The position numbers and the translations under genes were made by a program. From contig JAOTON010001685.1 in NCBI GenBank assembly GCA_034440635.1, positions 430,001 to 494,000 of the forward strand: a DNA stretch of 64,000 nucleotides. The letters are read 5' to 3'. This document shows positions 52,321 to 64,000 of the stretch, one piece after another. The DNA is from Lepas anatifera. Its lineage: Eukaryota; Arthropoda; Thecostraca; Lepadidae. The notes beneath the pieces are model-generated. The model saw only the letters and a program-made list of their open reading frames with translations, had not been told where the DNA came from and made no database searches. Each line of letters opens with the position of its first letter. Position 1 is the first letter of the stretch.

Positions 52321-54630
52321 AGCAGGGGCTGGCAGCGTGCCGCTCGAATAATCGATTGTGGGATCCCATCGGCTCTCTATGCAGCGATAGCCTGGTATAA
52401 AGGCTAACGCATCTGGTGTAGTAACCGTTATCGTGGTGAGTCGGACTTTGCCAGCAAGCAAACCACCGAAAACAAAAACATTGTGTGCCAAAGGCACAAC
52501 GGACAGCTATCAGTCTCCTCAGAAGACCGGCATGGATAAGCACGCATTGTGTGTAACAGGATATCCATTCGTTTCGCTTCAGGATAATTTGATGTCACAT
52601 GTTGTCCCTGGCTAGCCGTGATTCAGCCCGAGTTACTCCGTAATAGCTCTAACTGGATATAAAGTGGAAGGAATGCTGGATTTCTCTCAGACGTTTAAGG
52701 GGTATTCCAAATACGATAATCTGCATTTCAGCTATGAATCACGCACGTCATCAGAATGGAACTGAATCATGAAATTTTCATTGGAAATATACGGCTGGCG
52801 CTCCCGTCCCATAATCTGCCCAGAGACACTGAGAGAAATTTTCACAACGTCTATACGAAAGCAGCCCTGATATTGGGGTTCACTAGAGCACAACCAACGC
52901 TAAACAAGGACAAAACCCAGTTCGTGCAAAGCAAAAAGTAGTTAAAGCATTGTTTTGAAACGAACATTAGTCGTCCTCTCATAATGATATGAACACGCAA
53001 CTAAGCCAGTACAAGGGTAGCACCGCTGTCCCGTATGATCAAAGCCGGCAGTAGGACAGCCTTGCTAATACATTGGCAAGATGGTCGTATCCTTACAAAT
53101 GCCGTACACATTTTGACCTGGTATTACTTGTGTCGCGGAAGCACCGGAAGTGTAAGATGCACGTGCGCTACTGCATTTTTCATTCGTGTCGTGATCAAGC
53201 GACTCCCTCAGTAAGACGCAGGCCACGGGCAAGGCCACGGGGAGTGTACGCGGGACCGTGTTAGTGCAGTTAGCGGATTGCGGTGGAAAAGTTTATTTGG
53301 TTGGCGTATAGCCTATTTAGGCATATTCTAGACCAATCTTTTTAGTGTCAGTGCCCTATGACATTGGGAGCAGGCAGTCGCTTAAGTGGTGTGAACTTGG
53401 AAACGGATTGGACTTGCAAGGTAAGCAGCTGCATTGGAATGCGAAGTGTCCAATTCGGTACATACCTACGTGTTTCGAAACTTCTTCCATCGCATACAAA
53501 TGGCTTTATGGGTGTATTCAGGGATTCTCAGGCATATGGAACCAGTGGCGAATCTGGTCGGTAGGTTTAGGGGGGTGGGCAACCAAAATAAAAAGAAAAA
53601 TAACTCGGTAAAAGATTTGGCCACAAGATGTTTGCTTTTGCTATTCAAGGATCATTCACTCAAAAGCGGTTTTTGATATCAATAGGACCTAGGTCCAATG
53701 CTTGCACTGAAGTTGACTGGTTCTGTTTGAAGTTGAATGGTTCAGTTAAAGCTCCAAAACCTTGCTTATAGAATTAAGGAGCAGGAGCCGGGGAAAATGA
53801 CTAAAAGTCGACAGCTTTTGGGGGGAATATGGCTCTTCACTGAACTGTTTCGTTTGGGGGATCAACTGTCTTTTTCGCCCCCTGCCCCTGATTCGGCCAC
53901 TGTTTGGAACCTTCTTTCAGTTCTGGTGACCTCAATATTGGCTTAACCAAAAAAGTTCGCATTATTCGTCTCTTCAAGAGCTTTCGAACGCAAACAAAGA
54001 ATACATCTGCACTCCGGTTTTCCGATGACCGTGTACGCACCGCCTCTCGTCTCATTTTCAGCCCGAGCTCCTAAGGCCCTGGTGTGAGTGTTCGGCGAGT
54101 ATATGATAACATCCAGGCTGTGGGTGCGACACTGCGAGCGCACACAGTATGTGGAATGACGTGGAGGTGGTGGTGGTGGATGGGCCAATTGAAGCCCTCC
54201 TTATGTGGATCATATGCCAGTTCGTCTTCAGTTTGGGAAATAAAGGGACCAAAACAACAGTTCGCTTCTTGGCCTTCAATGTCCTCGCTGCAAAGGACGT
54301 GAACGTCCTCTGAATCATCAAAGAATTTCGGGATGCGATGGTGATGGGAGATGGCTGAGCTGGAGAGGCTCAGGTGATTGAGCTGGAGTGGCTCAGATGG
54401 CCAAGATGATTGCGGTATGATGTTCGGATGTTATTTTCATTCGTGCAAAGATTTTGCAACTCTTGCGATCTGTAATAGTCATGTGTTTGATTTCTCTTAA
54501 TAAATTGATCGCTCTTAATAAAAGAAAAACAACAAAGGAAACATGTTTTAAGGGAGTTACCTCGGATGCGATCAATGTTTTTCAGCAGGAACGAAGAGTA
54601 GTTTTATTGGGGTTCAAATAGTGGCCAATG
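52321..54630. other. No gene seen
   Basis: Short frames only. No splice-supported exon or bounded mobile element was recognised in this 2.3 kb. Confidence 0.4.
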
Positions 54631-54638
54631 ATATACTT

Positions 54639-54894
54639 CATAGGCGGATCCAGGGGGCAAGGGGGCACGTGCCCCCGATTGACCCTCGGCGCCCCTGAAA
54701 GGTCGATGGCGCCCCCTGAAATGTCGCTTCCCACCCCCAGATGCGAAAGTCGGCGCCCACCGATAGGATTTGGCGCCCACCTGATAGCTTTTGCCGGTCA
54801 TAAGTGGTGCCCCCTGGTCCGGATGGCGCCCCCGGTCCGGATGGCGCCCTCCCCGGAAGGTGCCCCCCGATCGGTAATCCTGGATCCGCCTATG
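54639..54894. mobile_element. hAT-type MITE, 256 bp, complete
   Basis: 16-bp perfect terminal inverted repeats CATAGGCGGATCCAGG and CCTGGATCCGCCTATG, flanked on both sides by the 8-bp duplication ATATACTT (54631-54638 and 54895-54902). The interior is GC-rich with repeated GGCGCCC blocks and no coding capacity. Confidence 0.9.
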
Positions 54895-55069
54895 ATATAC
54901 TTCGAACTTTTTATAGACCTATTCACTGGTTTATAATTCACCCATACTGAAGCTAAAAAATCGTACTTTCCTAATTCAGGCACTAGAATGAGGCTGACTG
55001 AAGACTTAATCTAGACCTGGTCTCTGCATTCTAAGCATGGTAATCACCTAGTTACGATAGGATGGTGAC

Positions 55070-58000
55070 TAGAGGTGGGAGTTTCGGGCAATTTTGCGGG
55101 CCCGGGCGGCCTGCCGGCAGCTGATTTTAGAAGCCCGTCACAAGCCCGGTTTGTGGAAGAAATGGATTATCAAGCCCGGGAAGGCCCGGTATCATGGAAA
55201 ACCATTAACGACTATATACAACATTTATTTACTTTAAAGCTGTTTCAAATATATGTTTTAAGCCAATTTATCCTGTAAAAACTTTTGGTTTCACCCAAAA
55301 CCATATTAAAAAGGTGCATGTAGCATCAGTAGCCTCAGCTATCTTAATAATTCAGCAGAAAATGATACTGAAAAACACAGTATGAAACATGGCTTGCTTA
55401 TGATGCAAGCTTACTTCAGGTAATGACCAGCATCACCTTATAAAAACAAAGGGCATTCTAGATAGAGGTATGCACATGGCAGCTATAAGAATCGGGATGA
55501 AATAAGTCCACTCATGTCAGACATTTCTTCCATCTTTGCACTTTTATAAACCATTATATGCTGGCACGAACCTTACAATTGAGTTCCAATAATGTTTATG
55601 AATAGAGGAGAGAGCAGTGACAAGTTTTCAGCTAAAACTTTTCAGAATATCATGGCCGAATGGCTGTGAATGAAACAAAAATCCTTCACATTGTCCCTCA
55701 ATTGATACATGTGAACATTTTCTTTTAGTTTAGTCACTAAACAGCTTGGAAGATAGTCAAAAGCTACGGGTACAACCAAGTTTCCTACTAAATATAGTCC
55801 TCCCATGATGACGTCACCGCCCTTTCCTACTAAGTTCTAGGAGATTATACTAAGTTTTTGGAAGGATCAGCTGGAACATACCAAGTTTGGGCGTATTTGG
55901 CACCAATCTAGTATAAATCGAGATCAACTTGTTTCACCCATTTGACAGTAACCTTGATCTCAACGGCGAGCAGCGTATTTTACGTAAATCTAATGAAAGA
56001 ATTATAACACTTCAAAGAATTTGTTGAAAGAGCATGCATTTATTTGATCAAATGAAGCCTACTTAATAGCCGAGAGAAATAAATTTACCTTCGCTCAAGA
56101 GATCACCGATGTTTATTGTCTTCTGCTGCACGTACCACCAACAGCCAATCAAAGGTCAGAAATCAACAGCCAATCAAAATCGAGATTAGTCTTACTGCAA
56201 ACAGCTGTTAGTGCTCAACCTGTCCTTATTTTGACACGCTCTGGAAAATTTGTAAAAATAATATTCTTCACTGGAGTTTTTGCAAAACGTCTGATGGTTT
56301 CACAAATAAAAATCTTTTAGCTTTCTGTTCAACCATATAAGTTCTGTTGATACAGTTCTAAAATAGGTTATTTAGAGCTTCGAAAAAGTGCAATTTCTCC
56401 ATTGCCCTGCATAGTAACTGTAGTGCCTCTCCAGCCATGATGACGTAATGCTGCCAAACAACTTGAACGGGGTCTGAGTCAAAAGATTGTTCTGCTTGGG
56501 TCAGCCCGGTCTGCAAAGTAGGTAAGCCAACAGGCCAATATGAACAAGGCCCATCAGTCATATACAATTATCAAACCACCAGCCATAAAGAACTATCTTG
56601 ATAAGGAACCACTAGTTTTCCACAGGTTTGCACCAAACATTGAATAAAAATATTGCACCAATCTCCACCAAAAATTAAATCTGACACAAAAAACAACTCA
56701 ATCCCATCCACATCACCATTTGGGCTTGAACACTATTCTGTTTGTTTTGTTGTATTTTACGGGCTTGCGCTTTGTAGGTATCTGAAGCGCCGTGCTTGTC
56801 TACATTAGAGCAGCATTTATGAAAACATTTTCACCAAAATTTACCAGAGTAGTAAGTTTATTTCAGCGAAAATATTCCAAGACTTTTAAAAGTTTATTTT
56901 TAAATTTCACACTTTTAAAAATAAGCACAAAGTGTGTGGTGCATTTCTTTTGTTCCTCAGAATAGGCCACTTTTTGTGCACTTGTTTCTATATATATGAC
57001 GCTTTTCTGGCTTGGCTTTACAAGCTGCTCAAGGTCGCGGAATCTGCCATAATTTGGATATTCTGTTTTTGTGTTCTGTATTCCTACGTTTCTGTACATT
57101 TTTAGTGTGGTGGGAGGGAAGTGTAAAGTAAAGGTATCTTGGGAAGGAAGTGCTGTTATGTTCAAAGCTTATAATAGAAGTTGTATTTCATAGAGGCCAG
57201 GGAAGTATCTCCACAAGGAAAATGCAACACATAATGTCAAGTATATTCATGTTTTATTGTAATTTCAAAGGTTCCTTCTAAGGCTGACTGCTCTCCCCAG
57301 TATCTCCCCATAACTGACTAATTTATGTTTTGAAGTACTTCGATCAAAAACATGTTTTCTTTGTGCCTATTTCCTTGCTTATACTAGCTTTTTCTGAGTG
57401 GATTCTGCATCTTTTGGGCAATGAAGGAGCAAGATGAAGCTGTGGAAGGGTTAAACTTATCAACATTTGTTCTTGCAGCTAGAGTTACCAGGCCAATTTG
57501 ACAATTATGGGCTCCCACTAGATAGTTTGTACCTGACATATTTACTTCACCATTTTTCGTAGAGGACATGGGAATGGCTCGATAAATAACATTTTCTTTT
57601 ACCTGGAGCAGAAATCTTCTGGAAAGAATTTTCTAGCTAGAGCTATGTGTTAATATCAATATGTTAGCAGCAAATTGGTTAAATGACTTCCTTTGAAATG
57701 GTATACTGACAATATGGAAGTAACAAATATGCTATCACAATTTATATTTTGTTCACCCATATATGACTTGAAGATTTTGAAGTAATCAGGATATTCATAA
57801 GATGACAGTACGGCATGGATGTGTGCAACTGTAGGCATTATTCAATATTTGATTTTAAATATTGATTCAGGTTTAAGTAACTTGCTTTTGACCCTGGCAT
57901 GAGTAACAGATAGAAAGCTAGAGCTTCATGCTTTTACATTCCTGATGTATGTCTAAAAGTCTCAAAATTAATTGTAAATGCATTTTCAAGAGCTGCTGGT

Positions 58001-58233
58001 GCATGAATAAGATTATGTTTCAGTGGAAAAAACTAGGTCTGTACTGAAAAGGCTTATTTAACTTACAGAAAATTGACTGAAGTCCCAGTTCAGTTGAAGC
58101 CCGGAATGAGCCTGGCTGAAGCCCGTTATCAGCCCGGCATTGGCTTAAATCATGCCTTCAGGCCCGGTCAAAGCCCGCGGGCCTGGGCCGGGCTTTTGCC
58201 CCGGGCCCCCGGGCCTAGAAAGTCCCACCTCTA
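55070..58233. mobile_element. hAT-type element, 3164 bp, non-autonomous
   Basis: Flanked by a perfect 8-bp duplication ATGGTGAC (55062-55069 and 58234-58241). Ends TAGAGGTGGGAGTTTCGGGC and, inverted, TAGAGGTGGGACTTTCTAGG. Both ends carry clusters of AAGCCCGG/CCCGGGC, the subterminal-repeat pattern of hAT transposase binding sites. The AT-rich interior (minus-strand frames of 69 and 100 codons) shows no recognisable transposase. Confidence 0.9.
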
Positions 58234-58892
58234 ATGGTGACTGATTTAACACCAACTAAACCATGGTCAAAGCCTCGTTCTTGCGATAAGTTACTAGAGT
58301 AAGAAATGCTAGCACATTTGTAGGCCATGGTAAATACTTCGTACATACTTGGCTATTGCATTTTAAGCATTGTAGGCACTTCGTTGCAATACGATCGTCG
58401 ATGATTAAAACCAACTCAACCCTGGTCAAAGCCTTGTTCTGGTGCTAACTTTTGGGCCCGCAACGTTAGTTTTTGGAGTAAAAAACTGGTAAATGCTTGC
58501 TAATGATGCATACATTTAGAACACAAACTTTAGGGTTCTGCAGTCCTCGTTACGAGGTTGTAACTTAGTGAAAATTTCTCTCAGTGGATAAGATGCTCTA
58601 TTCCTTGTCCATAAGAGTGGAAAATCACTGGACTGTCGCTCCATTATCCTCTGTAAGCCGGGGAAACCCGTCAGGAGTACGGAGGCTTAACATTTGTCCA
58701 CAATACGCAGTAAATACTTACTCTTATTCAAAATTCGTTCGATACTGGCATGTAGACTGTTTGTTTCCAATCAACTTTTACTATTTCGGTACTACGCATT
58801 TGGGTATCTGACTACTAAAAAAGTAAAAAGTACAGTATTATTGAATGCTTACACACATCTCTACTCTTACTGTAACGTTACATGTAAAGAGT

Positions 58893-59070
58893 GCGGTGGT
58901 GTAATAGTAAGCAAGCTGCATCCCATGCGGCAGACCTGCGTTCAAGACCCAGCAAGATCCTTGAGCAAGCAGAAATCGGACTCCCGAGAAACCCTTTCCA
59001 ACAGGGAAAGAGTTGGCGAAGCCATTAAAACCTGACATTGGTGCGTCGATAAACCCCAATAAATTATTAA
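58893..59070 (+). repeat. tRNA-derived SINE, family 2 (copy 2)
   Basis: GTGCGGTGGTGTAATAGTAA then GCAAGC (A box) and CCTGCGTTCAAGACCC (B box) are followed by a tail CAACAGGGAAAGAGTTGGCG and AATAAATTATT. Confidence 0.65.
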
Positions 59071-59475
59071 ACGTTACATGTACAACCAGCAGTCTTGGTA
59101 CTTTAGTTCTGTGTGTTTTGGGTATGTCTTGTGCCTTATAGTAAAACGTCTGGACAATCAATCACAGCGCTCATTCGTTTAGCATTAAGCCTAGCATAGG
59201 CTGCTGGTTTAGCTCGAACCAAAACCGTCGACGTCGAGAGGTCAGTCTAACTAAACTTAGGAACGAGTAGTGCTGGTTAACTGACTATGGCTGAGAACTA
59301 TATAAGCTAAGCTAGCTTTCCACCCCTCACTCAGGGGAGCGATCTGGCCCCCGTAGACACCCGATTTTCGTCGATTTTGTAAAGGAAACCCGCAGTGTTT
59401 GAGATATTTCGCATTGTAAGGATCGAGTATCCAGGGAGAGTTGCCCAAAGATCTCAAGGAATAAGCGTGAATGAT

Positions 59476-59893
59476 TAAAGGGAATGTACTGCTTTGTGAT
59501 AATTCTAGAAAGGACTATTTATCGACAAAACCGATCCGAAAATAATCACTCAAAATAAAAATATTGCTTCTCTTGCCTTACCATGTTGGAATCGCGTGAT
59601 CCAAGCCTCACAAGCAGTTCAAATCCAGCTGCCTGTGGAGCTCGGGGCATGTACCGTTGCGGAGGGGGTGCCATTTGTCAACATCTATCACGTGGCATAA
59701 GCTGCCAGATGGAAACAAATTCCTTCATGGTTTGAAATAGTGGAATAGCTCCCTTTTCAACTTAAAAGCATGCGTGAATTTAATCTAGAGAGTTTTGGGT
59801 GAAATGAAATAAACTGATGTGGTTTCTTGACACGTTCTATAAAACTGCTATATCAGTTCAAAACCCATTACAAAAGTGGAACATTCCCTTTAA
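59476..59893. mobile_element. Possible MITE
   Basis: TTAAAGGGAATGTAC at the left and GGAACATTCCCTTTAA at the right form an inverted repeat of about 13 bp. No convincing target duplication. Confidence 0.35.
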
Positions 59894-60119
59894 ACTAGCG
59901 CTACCCATATGTGGGACACCCTGGTACGCACCAAATGCATGTGCGGCGGCGGGCGCCTCACAGGTCATTGTGACTCTTCAGACTACCATTCACGACATCT
60001 GGAAGAGCTTCCAACAACAGCTCTGTTGTTTGTGGCACATTCAGCGGCGGAGCAGTAGGTGTCTGTGAATGACCGCACAGGTCTCGGAAATCCTGTGGCA
60101 GTGGACCAGTCCACGGTAG

Positions 60120-60530
60120 GCAACAATGACTCAGTCCACCGGAGATCCCCGCGGCAGTGGCTCAGTCCATCGGAGATACCGCGGCAATGAGCCAGTCCAA
60201 CAGAGGTACCGAGCAGCGGCCAGTCCACGTCAGGCGGCAGTGGCCCAGTCCACCGGAGATCCGGCGGCAGTGGCTCAGTCCACTGGAAATCCTGCGACAG
60301 TGGACCAGTCTACCGGAGATCCTGCGACAATGGCCCAGTCCACCGGAGATCCCGCGGCAATGACCCAGTCCACCGGAGATCCCGCGGCAATGACCCAGTC
60401 CACCGGAGATCCGGCGGCAATGACCCAGTCCACCGGAGATCCGGCGGCAGTGGCCCAGTCCACCGGAGATCCCGCGGCAGCGGCCCAATCCACGTCAGGC
60501 GGCAGTGGCTCAGTCCAAGGTTACCTTCTG
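60120..60530. repeat. 30-bp minisatellite, about 13 copies
   Basis: The unit reads CAATGACCCAGTCCACCGGA then GATCCCGCGG. Since 30 is divisible by 3, one frame gives a 10-residue repeat (AAMTQSTGDP). There is no sign that it is translated. Confidence 0.9.
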
Positions 60531-60584
60531 TGGTCTTTGACTGCTCCTTATAGCCGGACACTACGTTGCAACCGAAAATGGGTA

Positions 60585-60745
60585 CCATGGTCCACCTGAA
60601 ATGGGTACCATACTACGCCTGGCAATGGGTACCATGCTACGCCTGGCAGTGGGTACCGTGGTGCACCTGACAGTGGGCACCATGGCACGCCTGACAATGT
60701 GTACTGTGGTGCGCCTGGCAGCGGGTACCATGGTCCTGGCAGCTC
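60585..60745. repeat. 24-bp minisatellite, about 7 copies
   Basis: The unit reads AATGGGTACCATACTACGCC then TGGC, repeated with substitutions, 50 bp after the 30-bp array. Confidence 0.88.
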
Positions 60746-60839
60746 CTCACGGTTGGCAGAAGTGTCGGAGCTAGCTCAGCCCCCCCCCCCTCCCTCCTCA
60801 ATTGCGGCTGAGCTGAGGTAACGAGCAGTGCAGCGGAGA

Positions 60840-61470
60840 TGTGCTCTCCACTGTTCTCGACCGGCCTGGCTGGCTGAGGCGAAACTGGCGCGCCAAGGTC
60901 TCATTATCAGAGACAGGTGGGGGTATCCAGAAAAGGCAACGTAATGATAGCGATAGTAGGAAGCTTTGGATATGAGTATGAACACGTTCCTATAGGTTCA
61001 GGGCCCTGGAAAACACAGCCCTCCGTTTCCAACGAGCTGACGCCGCCCGTGACCCAGATCCATATTCAGATAATGTTCTGCCCTCACTTTGAGGTCACTG
61101 CCGCCTGCTGCCAGGTTTCAGCGCGCGCGCGGCGGTCCACCGCAACGCAGGTGCGCCGGAATCACCACAGATGCACCACAGCCGCCGCAGCTGCGGTCCA
61201 AACCCACCGCACGCGCCACGAATGAAAACAGTCGGGTGCCTGTGATGTGGAGCGGGCGGCGCTGGGTTCATGCTGAGTGCCACCACCCGGTGCCAGACGG
61301 GCGCAGCTGCCTCGCCACACGCGCCATGGTAGTCGGCAACGGTACGGAATCAGCCGGCAGGACCTGCCGATTAACTGTGCGCTGTACGGTGCGCGGCGGA
61401 GACCCTCGTGCGTCAAACCAGTGAGATGGGCTGTCCAAGGCGGAGAGTGCCTACTCATTTACTGAGCCAG
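60840..61470. other. CpG-rich stretch, candidate promoter or first-exon region
   Basis: Marked local rise in G+C and CpG (for example CAGCGCGCGCGCGGCGGTCC at about 61119), with overlapping open frames on both strands and no recognisable protein. It might hold the start of the minus-strand RhoGAP gene or another gene. Nothing decisive. Confidence 0.25.
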
Positions 61471-62569
61471 CGCAGTGGCCTGTTAGAGAAGTGAGCCGTA
61501 ACTGTGTCTACAGCAGGCCTGAGCGGCGTTCCATTCAATCGTGTTGACCCCAGTTGAACATTTACAGCACGCCTTACTTACTTACTTAAGGGTTTTTTTA
61601 AAAGGAATTCTGTAGGCACCTTTCCCCGCCTTTACAGTTACGTTACGCCAGTGGCTGTTCGCTCATCATCATGAGCGTCGAAAGCGAGGGGGGCCGACGT
61701 GGGACGAGGAACTTTCTACCTTACAAATCAAGGAGGATTTACCCCATTTGGTTATAATAACGTATATTATGTACATATACCGCATAACGTAGCGTAAATG
61801 TTGACGACCACAACAGTGTGTTTAGGCAAAATTTGGTTTTTCTCACCGCAGGTATTTTATATTACACATTATGTTGCAGCCCATGAGCTTCCCTGGCTGC
61901 TGTTAGTAGCGTTGAGTGGCTTCAAGCTGCACCCTCCCATCGAGTGGTTCTAGTGTACATCATACAGTGTCATTCTAAAATACCTTCAGAAACTACTCAG
62001 TAAGTACAAATCCAAGCAAAAACAGCCAATATTCCATCAAGTGCGTTACAAAGCAAATGCCCTTCGCATATGTCAATAAAAGCCCTCTGTGACCTTCTAA
62101 GAGATGAATTGTAATTTGGTTACGCATTTACTATCAAGGTTGTTTCACTGACGTGCCGAGTCGGTTTGAGCGTTGAGATTAGTGAAGGGCCATAGGTATG
62201 ATCGCCGGAATCTGTGATTATTCATATGCCTCGGCGGGCTCCGTTAGAAGGAGCACAGAAGAGTGATGGTGGAGCGATACAACAAGGAGCGAACATTGTC
62301 GTAATTTTTACGTTGTTTTTCCACACTTCCAGTGACCTTATTACACTGGTCAACAAAATTTAACTTTTGTCGTGGATCCAATATAAAATAGTCCGTTTCT
62401 AAGGTAATTTGTGGTGCTGAACACGAATCTGGCAGCAGAAATGCCGTATCAGATCATAATTTTGAGATCCAGTATGTCTGTGTGTCGTCTTTTTGCAAAC
62501 CTACTTGGCATCAGTGACATTGACAGTGCAAAACCCAAGATGTCTAGGAAAATGAACGTTTAGGTGTTT
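61471..62569. other. No feature seen
   Basis: AT-rich sequence without coding frames or clear repeats. Confidence 0.45.
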
Positions 62570-63260
62570 GTGGAGGCTAGGGTATTTTACCTTAAAACCG
62601 ATTTTTATAGACCTAGGTCAATATATTCAAGGTAAAACGAGGTCATATAGGTCAAATTCTGTAAATGCAGGGTAGCCATTGGGAAATTCCGTGATTATGC
62701 GATGAGAAGCCGGATATGGAGAGAAAGTGGCCTAAATTAACAGAGGAAAGGTCGGAGGCAATGTTCTCTGAAACTTTTAGACCAAGGTCGTTCAAGGCCA
62801 TTGACCTTTGACGTCAAAATATTACATTTTGCCTATAACGTGTACTGCAACTAGCACTATGGCAACTGTCGGGAGGAAAATAAGGTTCGACCTTGACCCA
62901 TGACCTTTGTCTTGAACCTGCGACATTGAGCTCAAGATTGAGTGACCTAGCGTATGACGTCATAACATGATATATGTCATATTAGGCGGCATCATTCGAC
63001 CAAAGGCACCAGGGTCAATGACCTTGAAATAGTGATATGACCTTGACCTGTGATTTTTACTTAGACTCGACCTTCAAGGAACGTGACTCTGACACAAAAT
63101 CCTCATCATATAATGTTGCGACGTCACCTCTCGGTCTACAATACCGGCGAGCTTGTGCGACCGAGTGCAAACCTTGTTCAATGTACAATGTTCAGGCACT
63201 TGAATGCGAGGTAGTCTTCCTTTGCAATAAATTCACATGTATATTGATAAGCTGCATTGT
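62570..63260 (+). repeat. Dispersed AGGTCA-rich element, copy 5
   Basis: Shares with copy 4, in the same order: TAGGTCAAT, AACGAGGTCATA, CCGTGATTATGCG, a TTCAAGG..CATTGACCT site, TATGACGTCATA and the CAATGACCTTGAAA block. The IR1-equivalent site at 62795-62807 has one mismatch (AGGCCA-T-TGACCT). Confidence 0.7.
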
Positions 63261-63344
63261 CTGAGTGAGATAATCCGGATTCTCGACATCCTTGACCTAT
63301 ATTTTTCCACAAAAGGCTAGGCTGATGACAGTGCAGTGCCATGG

Positions 63345-64000
63345 TTTTGTGCTGGGTGTGGTGGAAAATTCGTCGGATGTTGGCGAGTGGTGGAAATTCC
63401 GCAAATGTGGGGAGAATTTATTTGGGTACTGGTGGTACGGCCTTGTTTGACGGGGATGGATTTTTATTTTTCAGTAATATTTTAAATCGTCCCAACAGCA
63501 TTGTTTGCCTGTGAAATTTTGGTTAGGGGTAATTGTCCCGAACTCTGTGGTTTTTGTTTGGATTGGTGATTTCAAAAGCTTTTGGGGGTCTGAGACCACC
63601 TTTGGGGAAGGACCTGGGAGCCACCAGACTACATTTGTGGGAGGAAGATCACTCTTGGGGGCTTCCTGACCACCTGTGCCTCCCCCCGACCGCTAAGGGC
63701 CCTGGGGTATGGGCCCCTTGACTGAGGGGGCCTCGGATGGCGGTGGTAAAATGAAGGGTTTTTTGCATACCTGTGCCAATTATTTTAGTCTGTTGTTTTT
63801 GCGGGACACCCTCCTTCTTAGTTGTTTGGTTTTGAGGCCATTCTGCCTATCACTGCTGCATATGTGGGGCCCAGTGAGCCAGTGAGGTTTCACCTACTAA
63901 CCAACGAACTACAACTTTCTATCCGGCATAAACTCTTGACTGTAAAGTTTTTTTTTCTGTACCTGCTTTTTCTATATACTCACCCTATATGAATATGATG
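63345..64000 (+). repeat. Long dispersed repeat, copy 2 (cut by window end)
   Basis: Collinear with 10715-11560. This copy has fewer bases in many homopolymer runs and runs off the right edge at the block near ATATGAATATGATG. Confidence 0.7.

Overview
This is a eukaryotic window, most likely from an arthropod and possibly a crustacean; the species cannot be fixed from the sequence. Evidence: intron-split animal genes with GT-AG (once GC-AG) junctions, arthropod-type semaphorin-2A, tRNA-derived SINEs, LINE fragments, hAT and TTAA-flanked DNA transposons, and many minisatellites. Nothing looks prokaryotic. Two protein genes are clear and lie tail to tail.

Plus strand, 1-24.6 kb: the 3' half of a secreted class-2 semaphorin (Sema2a/Sema2b type). 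Nine exons run from 302 to the stop at 23785. Their phases join into one frame of 400 residues: C-terminal part of the Sema domain, PSI domain, Ig domain and a short tail. The 5' half lies off the left edge. Intron 7 uses a GC donor, and the Ig domain lacks the usual second cysteine.

Minus strand, 45.65-27.0 kb: a RhoGAP protein of the ARHGAP18/28/40 family (Drosophila conundrum). Nine exons join in phase into 710 residues plus stop. The RhoGAP core, with its arginine finger, lies in one 744-bp exon. N-terminal exons upstream of 45649 were not identified with certainty; one 97-bp candidate sits at 51193-51289, in phase and beside its own minisatellite.

The remainder is intron or intergenic sequence full of repeats: a TTAA-bounded 2.24-kb element (30582-32820), two exactly bounded hAT-like elements with 8-bp duplications (54639-54894 and 55070-58233), a decayed Jockey/CR1-like LINE (about 46885-49330, minus), L1-like pieces (about 29150-30060 and 33485-34080, plus), two SINE families, and a dispersed family dense in AGGTCA nuclear-receptor half-sites, three copies of which carry the same inverted-repeat site.

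The most unusual pattern is that intronic tandem repeats sit directly on splice junctions and are built from them. At seven of about 34 junctions (semaphorin exon 1, 2, 5 and 7 acceptors and exon 5 donor; RhoGAP exon C donor and exon D acceptor) the repeat unit is a copy of the adjacent splice-site region. The real splice site is the first or last unit, beside from one to about 47 decoy copies. An eighth case flags the tentative 51.2-kb exon. The series runs from a clean 29-bp two-copy duplication to a 2-kb array, which suggests a recurrent process in this genome.
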